Assembly: GCA_026120035.1 (NCBI GenBank)
Contig: JALRME010000004.1
Location: 1 to 64,000, forward strand
Length of the DNA: 64,000 nucleotides
Source: Coleophoma eucalyptorum
Taxonomy: Eukaryota > Ascomycota > Leotiomycetes > Helotiales > Dermateaceae
Direction of reading: 5' to 3'
Of this stretch, positions 57,547 through 64,000 are shown piece by piece. The notes under the pieces are model-generated. The model saw only the letters and a program-made list of their open reading frames with translations. It searched no databases and was not told where the DNA came from. The position numbers were made by a program, and so were the translations under genes. How positions within the stretch are numbered: the stretch's first letter is position 1; every line of letters begins with the position of its first letter.

Positions 57547-57748
57547 AAGCGAGTATGAGTAGAGTCGGAGGGGTTTCGGACCTAGGAAGCATATAAAGGA
57601 GGTATGGCATAGAATTTGGTTTCTTTTCTTCTATTTCTTCTTATATTTTTTGTGTCCTTCGTATGAGACCTATAGGATTCAGTCAATATAAGGTTATTGT
57701 GCTCCCAAACACCTCTATCCTACCAGTGTTCAAACCTATATCCTTACA
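57547..57748 (+). repeat. Partial Gypsy LTR (3' two thirds)
   Basis: From AAGCGAGTATGAGTAGAGTC to TATATCCTTACA this matches the end of the LTRs at 4854-5152 and 5900-6198. TG dinucleotides are kept at several sites that read TA in those copies, so this fragment escaped most RIP or arrived later. A TATA-like CATATAAAGG lies near its start. Confidence 0.8.
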
Positions 57749-58280
57749 AGTATGTATTAAATCAATAGGTATCAATACGATATTCTTACTTTCCTATATC
57801 AATTCAATATGTTTGAAACAGCTGGGTTCTCCTCTATAAAAGAGAGTTACTCGTGTTGGAATGTTATTCATAGGTTAATCACGAGACCTAGTTATATGTA
57901 TATAGTATCATTAGCGAGGGAGGTACTTATACCTCCCTGCCTCACTCTCTTCAATCAACATCTATCTTTGAACTATTTATGAATACCACTTGAACCTGAT
58001 TTGACTTAAGAGTTGCCTATTACGTTACTTCAAACCAACACTATATTTAAGTAGACTAAATAACTTTAGACTTAGGAAATTAACTAAGCTAGATATTCTA
58101 GTTAATTTAGTAAGACTATGATGCTAAATAACCTGACAACGGCGCCTCTAGATCGCGAGCACTCGACGGCGATCGATTACACAGCGTTTAGTTACCTCGA
58201 TTCCCGAGTCCTTGAGTCGTTGCGACTGCGTTAGGTTGTCGTGAGATCGCGCTGCCGGCGAACCTATTCATGCGCTTCGT
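57749..58280. other. Spacer with a possible 107-bp solo LTR
   Basis: Positions 57854-57960 begin TGTTGG and end ATCAACA, with an internal GGGAGGTACTTATACCTCCC hairpin. They could be a small LTR or MITE-like unit, but no target-site duplication is seen. GC-rich sequence at 58138-58270 is unexplained. Confidence 0.3.
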
Positions 58281-61200
58281 CTATTCGAAGCTCACTCGAC
58301 TATCACCATATGTATTACCAATATGAACTCTTGCACTTCCCGAAACTGTAACGTTCGTGTATGTATGTTCGCGGGAGCCCAACCGGTCATCACGAGTCTC
58401 ATACTTTTTGAGGTTTTCGATCTTGACAGCAACAAGGCGGGTTCCAGGATCACTGGGGCCCAACATGGTTGTTCTGCTCTCTAGTACTTCAAAATAGAAC
58501 CGCTCCGCTGAAGAGTACTTTCCTTGAGTCACGTATAAATCTGCAAATCTTTCCATTGTCGCGAGGGTGGTGGGATGTCTATTTCCAAGCACGGACCTTC
58601 TCCCCTCGAGAGACCGAGCGTAGAAAGCTTCCGCCTCACGATATCGTTTTTGATTTTGGTATACACTCGCAAGATTATCAATGGTGCTGAGAGTTTCGGG
58701 GTGCATAGAGCCAAGCGTTTTCTCTCTCCCCTGGAGTGATCTCCTATAAAGCTCTTCGGCTCTCCCGTACCGCTCTTGATTTTGATATACACTTGCAAGA
58801 TTATCCACAGCGCTGAGTGTAGTCGGATGGAGAATACCAAGCACCCTTTCTGCTCTCTCAAGACATTGCAAATAGAGGTCTCCGGATTTCTTATCTAAGC
58901 CCTGGTTGAGATATACAGCCGCAAGATTGTTCATAGCTACGAGCGTGTCAGGATGATCAATCCCCAGTAGGGCTTCATTTCTGCTCAGTGTGGATTCCAA
59001 AAGCTCAGCAGCCTCACTATATCGTCCCTGGGCACTGTAGACATTTGCAAGATTGCTTTGGACGACAAGAGCGTCGGGATGATCCGGCCCTAAAACGCGT
59101 CGAATCCCTTCGAGTGCACGCTCGTCCAGCTCAACCGCCGAATCATATCGTCCTTGGGCTGCGTGGAGGTTTGCTAGACTCCAGATAGTTGTAAGGGTAT
59201 CTGGGTGATCCTTACCAAGAACTTTCTCTCTGCCTATGAGCGCATGCATATATGACCTCTCGGCTTCTTTATACTGGCCATTGGACTCATATGCCGTCGC
59301 CAGGTTCTGAAATGTAGTCAGAGTATCGAGGTCTTGGGATCCGCTTTCCACTTTACTTTTCAAAACACGGCTGTATAGCTCAATTGCTGTAGTAAACCGA
59401 CCTTGGATTCGGTATACGTTGGCAAGATCATCGGTAGCGCTGAGCGTGTGGGGATCGTCAGGACCAAGTTGCCTCTCCATTGTTTCCAAAGATTGCTCAT
59501 ATAATTGCTCTGCTTTTCTATACTCGCCTACGGATTGAAATGCATTTGCTAAAGAGCGAAGACTAGAGAGGGTAAGAGAGTGTTCTGGACCGAAATACTT
59601 CTTCCGCAAATAGTATGCTCGTTCACTATTCTCGTGTGCCTGCCAATACTCTCCTCGACCTATTAAGTAGCGACCCGTATTATGAAATAGAAGTGATAAT
59701 TGCTCGGGGTTTGTGTCTTCTATTTGGCGAAATTCAAAGAGAGCCTTTGCATGGGGATAGAGCAGCGCGCAGACATCCCATTCCGCAAAGTCTCCAGTGG
59801 GGAATTTGGCCGAGAGTAACCTCAGCGCCTCATTTGCAGAGCGCATAGTGGTTTCTTCGTCCATGGTCTCTCTTATCACCGCTTGCACGAGTCTGTGGAT
59901 CGATACACCGGAATTCACATCGGTGTTTATCAAAGAGAAGCTTGTTAACGGCGCAAGATAATCGTACAGTTGCAACAAATCGGTGTCTTGCTCATCTAGT
60001 AACGAAAACGGAATTCTATCTATATCGAAGAAGCTCATCGTATGAAGAAGATGAGTGGATTCTGGGTGCCGGGACTCCAACTCGCTCAAGGATATCTGGA
60101 AGGTGCCTAAGATCGATGTTGGTGCATCATAGTCTCGTCCCATATCAGAAAACTGAGAGCTCAAAATTCGGCCTTGATTGGATTTCTTCTGATACAGATT
60201 GTAGAATTTGTCCACAGACAACTTTCGTGATTTCATAAAGTTGGCAGCAAGAGATATTGCCAGTGGTAGATATCCAAGAAGCTCAAGCAGCTTTATTGCT
60301 AGCAGCTGATCCAAGTCCTGTCCCATTGTTTTCTGAAGCATCTCAAGAGCTTCGCTTTGTCTCATCGGAGATATCGCAATAACCTTATCTGCCAAGTGTC
60401 TCGCAACCTCCCGGTTTCGCGTGGTGATTATGATTGATCCGTTGGGGTTCCACGGAAGATACGCCGAAAGGGCTACATGCTCTCCTAGGCTTCTAGCTGG
60501 TGGGTTAATGTAGATGTCAAAGTCATCCGCACAATCTAAAACCATGATCCATCGACCGCTTTCGTTGCTTTGAAGCCACCTATGAGTCAGTCCGAGTATA
60601 TCAGCTTTCGGATCATTGATGCCAGGAATATTGGCAGCAATAGCTATCTGCATATAATCTTGATGAAAGCGAATATAGCTAGTCCCATTAACCCAGAACA
60701 CCGACTTGTCCGGTTGGTTCTGTCGCGTCATGTAGGCATATTCAAGGGCAATTTGAGTTTTCCTATTAAGGTATTGGTGAGTTAGCTTCTACAAGAAAGA
60801 CGACCTGTGACTACTCACCCAACTCCTCCCAGTCCAACTAAGGCAGTCCGGACATGTTGTTCTCCAGGATTAGCGGTGCTCTTCTGAAGTTCCCCAATAA
60901 TATCTTCTCGTCCGCAAAGGTTCTGATTCTGCCTAAACGGCACAATGAAAAACGATGCTGGAACTTTTATTGGCGATCCTGGATTGGCACTAGCTTTCTT
61001 CAACTCTAGTATTACATCTTCGTGACCTCTGGCTATGGCATGTGATAGAGCTGACATACCACTGTTGTCCCCAAGATTCAACTCCGCATCAGCTTCGAGT
61101 AGGCGTTTGACAACACCTCTATATCCATTGGCAGCCGCAATCATCAATGGTGTCCGCCCGTCTGAGTCTTTAGACTCACAATCAGCCCCGGCATGGAGAA

Positions 61201-64000
61201 GTATGTCGACAACCTCGGTAGCACCACAGGAGGAGGCTACACAGACTGCTGAGGTACCAGACTCATCGTAAATATCTGGCTCTGCACCTTGGCTTAGAAG
61301 GAGCGAAACAATTGAAGCGTTTCCTTGACGAGCTGCGATGAAGAGAGCTAAATTCTTCAATGATTCTTCGGCTTTTCCGTCGGTCAACTTTGAAGCCGGC
61401 GTATCCCGCAGTTTCATCGATCTTTTCGAGTGCCCGATGTCATAAACGGAATAGAGATGGTTGACCTCTACATCGTGCTGAATGAGTTGCATCACCATCT
61501 CCGAAGAACCACCCTCCACAGCTGCTTCTAACGCGGATGACCTATTCAAGTCTTCAACCGGTGCCGCTCCTAGAACTAGAAGCGTCTTCGCAGCCCATTT
61601 CTGAGAGTCTTTAGCAGCAGCCACCAGAGCAGTTGTGACAAATTTGGTTGCCAGCTTCCCCTTTTCTTGCTGGTCCACGGCAGATGTGTTGGAAGCGTGT
61701 TTATTCCGGAACTGGAGCAGTTTCTGTCTGTTGAATTCGACTGCTTTTCCTATCCCTGAAACTTTAATTTGATCCAGTGTCTCCATGGTCGAGTTGAACC
61801 AAGCAAGCAACATCCACCCTCCAACAGGAGACGAGCTGGTCTGAATTTCTGTTACTATTTCAGATAATGATTCCAAAGCTGCGTCAAGCTCGGAGCCAAG
61901 TCGCTCAAGATGCATCGGTAGGAACTTCAGAATATATTCTAACAGTGGCCAGTTGTTTAGCTTCTTGACAAAGCACTTGTAATCACTGGCATTCCATTCC
62001 TGGACAGTTTTCGGCTGCATTTCTGAGCTTATACCCAAGAGTGACAGGGACAGTTTAAGATATTCTATCCCAATTGTCGTGAACAGTTGGTTGCCCTCTA
62101 GCGCATTTGACTGGTATGGAGCAGATTTGTCGTTTGTAAGGAAATCTTTCACTGTTCGATGGAGGAGATGAAGGCCTCCAGTCTCAGTAGTTGTCTCGAG
62201 ATCCGAGTCAAGGACGATAGTGCCGACAGCAGTTGAGATTCTAGTCCATGCCTTTACCTCGATAAACCCGCCACAGTGGCTCATCATATACTGCTCGATG
62301 ACTTTCAGATTGGAAATCGGTCTCCGATTTTTATTTAAATCCGTCTCGTTTGTCTCCATCTTACCCCTCAAGCTCAGAACCAGATCTGCATCTTGGAATT
62401 CGCGAGTGTTCAGCGCTCGCTCTGTAAACGAAACCAGCTTCAGCCAATGCTTCCCGAGCTCAACATCCGCCTCGCTAGCAGCTGTAAGTCGTTGGATGAT
62501 AATAGCGTAGAGGTCCTCAATGTTGGCCTGCGGTTTGTCCAGTTCTTGCATCATTGCATTTGGCGTCAGTCCTCGGAGAAGCAGACTCTGAACCTGTTTC
62601 AACACCAAGGACACCCAGATGATTACACCCTCTGCATGTTCGATCAGGATATCCCGAAGCCGTTCGATATCAAAATTGGCCCTCTCCATTCTGTCCAGTC
62701 TGCCGACTTGTTGGCGAATCTGGATCAGACCTGCTGCAATGATCTTGTCAATATCTGTTGCATTTTCATCTTGCAGTATAATCTTATGACGTTCTTCGAC
62801 ATTGCCTACGATTTCCCCATTTGGCCGACTTGCAATGATGACTTTGACAACGATGCCCTCTATTTTCGCGTGGCATGCATCATTGATTAGTGACAGAATT
62901 TTGGTCCGGGCAGGATCATTCTCGGACTCATCCATTGCATCTATAAAGAGATATAGCTGTCGCGGGAAGGATTTCAGGCTAATGAGCTTCTCAAATATTG
63001 GCAAGAGATGCTTAAATGACCACGAATCTTCCTCCTCATCAGCAGGATCACGAGCCTTTCGACTCTTTTTTGCCGGCTTGTTTCGTTGTGTACGATACGT
63101 CTGCCGAAACAGTTTAAACAGTCTGACATCTTGCTTGACGATCTGAAAGAGAAGTGAGCGTAGCATTTTCGTATGACTGGCCTCCTTCTCCTCACCCGGG
63201 AATGTTTGAAAGCGATAGAAGAAGCTCCCAACAATCGGCCGGTTCTCATCAGAATGATCAGTCTCAGCGAAAACCTTAGCCCCAATCCCAACAGAGAATG
63301 ACGATACTCGTCCAAGCATGTCAGCGAGATCCTGAAGTTGATACTTTTGGAGAAGTTGCTTCAAAGTGGCGAGGAGTAATGTAGATTTACCACTCCCAGC
63401 TTTTCCTACCAGCCATATGATGCTGCTGTGTGGACTTTTGTCCCATTCAACATACTTCGGGTGTTTCAGCATCCAGTCCCCAGTATACTGCTCCGCAGGA
63501 TCAATTGTCTCCTGTCTAGAATTATACGCTTCGACACTAAGAGACTGCAAGCATTCATTATATTCCGTCATAGGATCGAGAAATGGGAGTCCGCTGAAAG
63601 CTGCTCGAATCGGTGCATAAGGGAGACTTGTTACGAAAACCCTCATGTTTTTGATATTGGAATCGCACAATAGGCGCAGATTCTCCACGAACAAATTCCG
63701 GTCTTCTTCTGGATGGATTTGTTCCAGACTTTCTATCACGAGGCGCACATTCGTATCCGGCTCAGAAGAGATCATACTCCCGAGAGTCTTCCTCGCATCT
63801 TCCCTGCTTAGCACTTGCGTGGTGTCAAGTAGATTCAGAAACTTGTCATGTTGAGCCGTTGGCAAATTTTGAAGCCGAGTTATCATGATATCTGCCAAAA
63901 TATAACGCAAGATGTGATCTGTCGTGTTGAAGCAGACTTGTTTTGCGTCAGGTGTGGGGGCAAAATCGCTGCAAAACACGCGAATGTTCTGCGTCTTACC
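58281..64000 (-). CDS. Giant STAND/NLR protein: NACHT, ankyrin, NB-ARC, TPR (5' end outside window)
   Basis: Exons 64000-60819 (still open at the edge) and 60762-58281 (56-bp intron) give 1887 visible residues. An N-terminal part ends in a STAND-like sensor block (NVRLVIESLEQIHPEEDR, MRVFVTSLP). A NACHT follows: WLVGKAGSGKSTLL (P-loop about 199-206), LYLFIDAMDE (Walker B about 349-358), VIIASRP. Ankyrin units (about 900-1015) include DGRTPLMIAAANGY. Next is NB-ARC: LCGRED, ALVGLGGVGKTQIALEYAY with its P-loop split by the intron, WIMVLDCADD, SIIITTRNR. About ten 42-residue TPRs follow with LGPDHPDTL-type ends. The tail reads TVSGSARVHIGNTYGD. STAND proteins are fungal non-self sensors. No stop or shift was found in the visible part. 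Confidence 0.88.

Noticed and set aside
58138..58270. GC-rich segment containing ACAACGGCGCC as a retroelement primer-binding site
   Set aside because: The motif is suggestive, but no LTR pair or coding sequence accompanies it, so I do not call an element.

Overview
The window is a chromosome end of a filamentous ascomycete. It opens with 16 perfect CCCTAA telomere units, and its genes carry short GT-AG introns of about 48-140 bp. The transposon relics show strong repeat-induced point mutation (RIP: TG/CA dinucleotides depleted, in-frame TAG codons). A rhamnogalacturonan hydrolase suggests plant association. A Boty-like Gypsy layout with an antisense 3' gene hints at Leotiomycetes/Sclerotiniaceae relatives, but that is inference.

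Layout. 1-6.2 kb: the telomere abuts a truncated, RIP-mutated pogo/Fot1 transposase. This is followed by a 5'-truncated Ty3/Gypsy element with pol, an antisense gene, an LTR, and a tandem duplicate of its 3' part. 6.2-31.2 kb: an island of carbohydrate genes. It holds a family PL8 polysaccharide lyase, a triose-phosphate-transporter-family (nucleotide-sugar type) transporter, a GT25-like enzyme, two PLOD-like glycosyltransferases and two GT34-like enzymes (one lacking the DxD). It also holds two intact members and one relic of an unassigned type II membrane glycosyltransferase-like family. In its middle lies a secreted protein with a Thr/Ser/Pro minisatellite (mucin-like), interrupted by an assembly gap. 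31.2-49 kb: a decaying zone of relics: a STAND N-terminus, a RhoGAP, ankyrin repeats, a HET gene, the C-terminal half of a Cps1-like GT2 synthase, an MFS permease and a transposon. It contains three intact conserved genes: a DUF7704-like membrane protein, a CorA-type Mg2+ transporter and an F-box-like protein. 50-57.2 kb: an intact eight-exon rhamnogalacturonan hydrolase gene, a broken FAD-linked oxidase and a broken beta-lactamase-like esterase gene. 57.2-58 kb: a GC-rich recombinase-like fragment next to a partial, less mutated copy of the same LTR. 58.3-64 kb: a very large STAND/NLR protein (NACHT, ankyrin, NB-ARC, TPR) running off the right edge.

How the genes may work together. The best candidate for an undescribed system is the 10-31 kb island. 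One transporter could supply sugar donors to the Golgi. Seven type II membrane glycosyltransferases of four families could act there. The Thr-rich secreted protein encoded among them is a natural candidate acceptor, and the PL8 lyase a candidate remodeller. This is inferred from clustering and domain content; no substrate can be read from sequence. The right-hand NLR joins two complete, different NTPase cassettes with two repeat sensors in one polypeptide, which is the second item of note.
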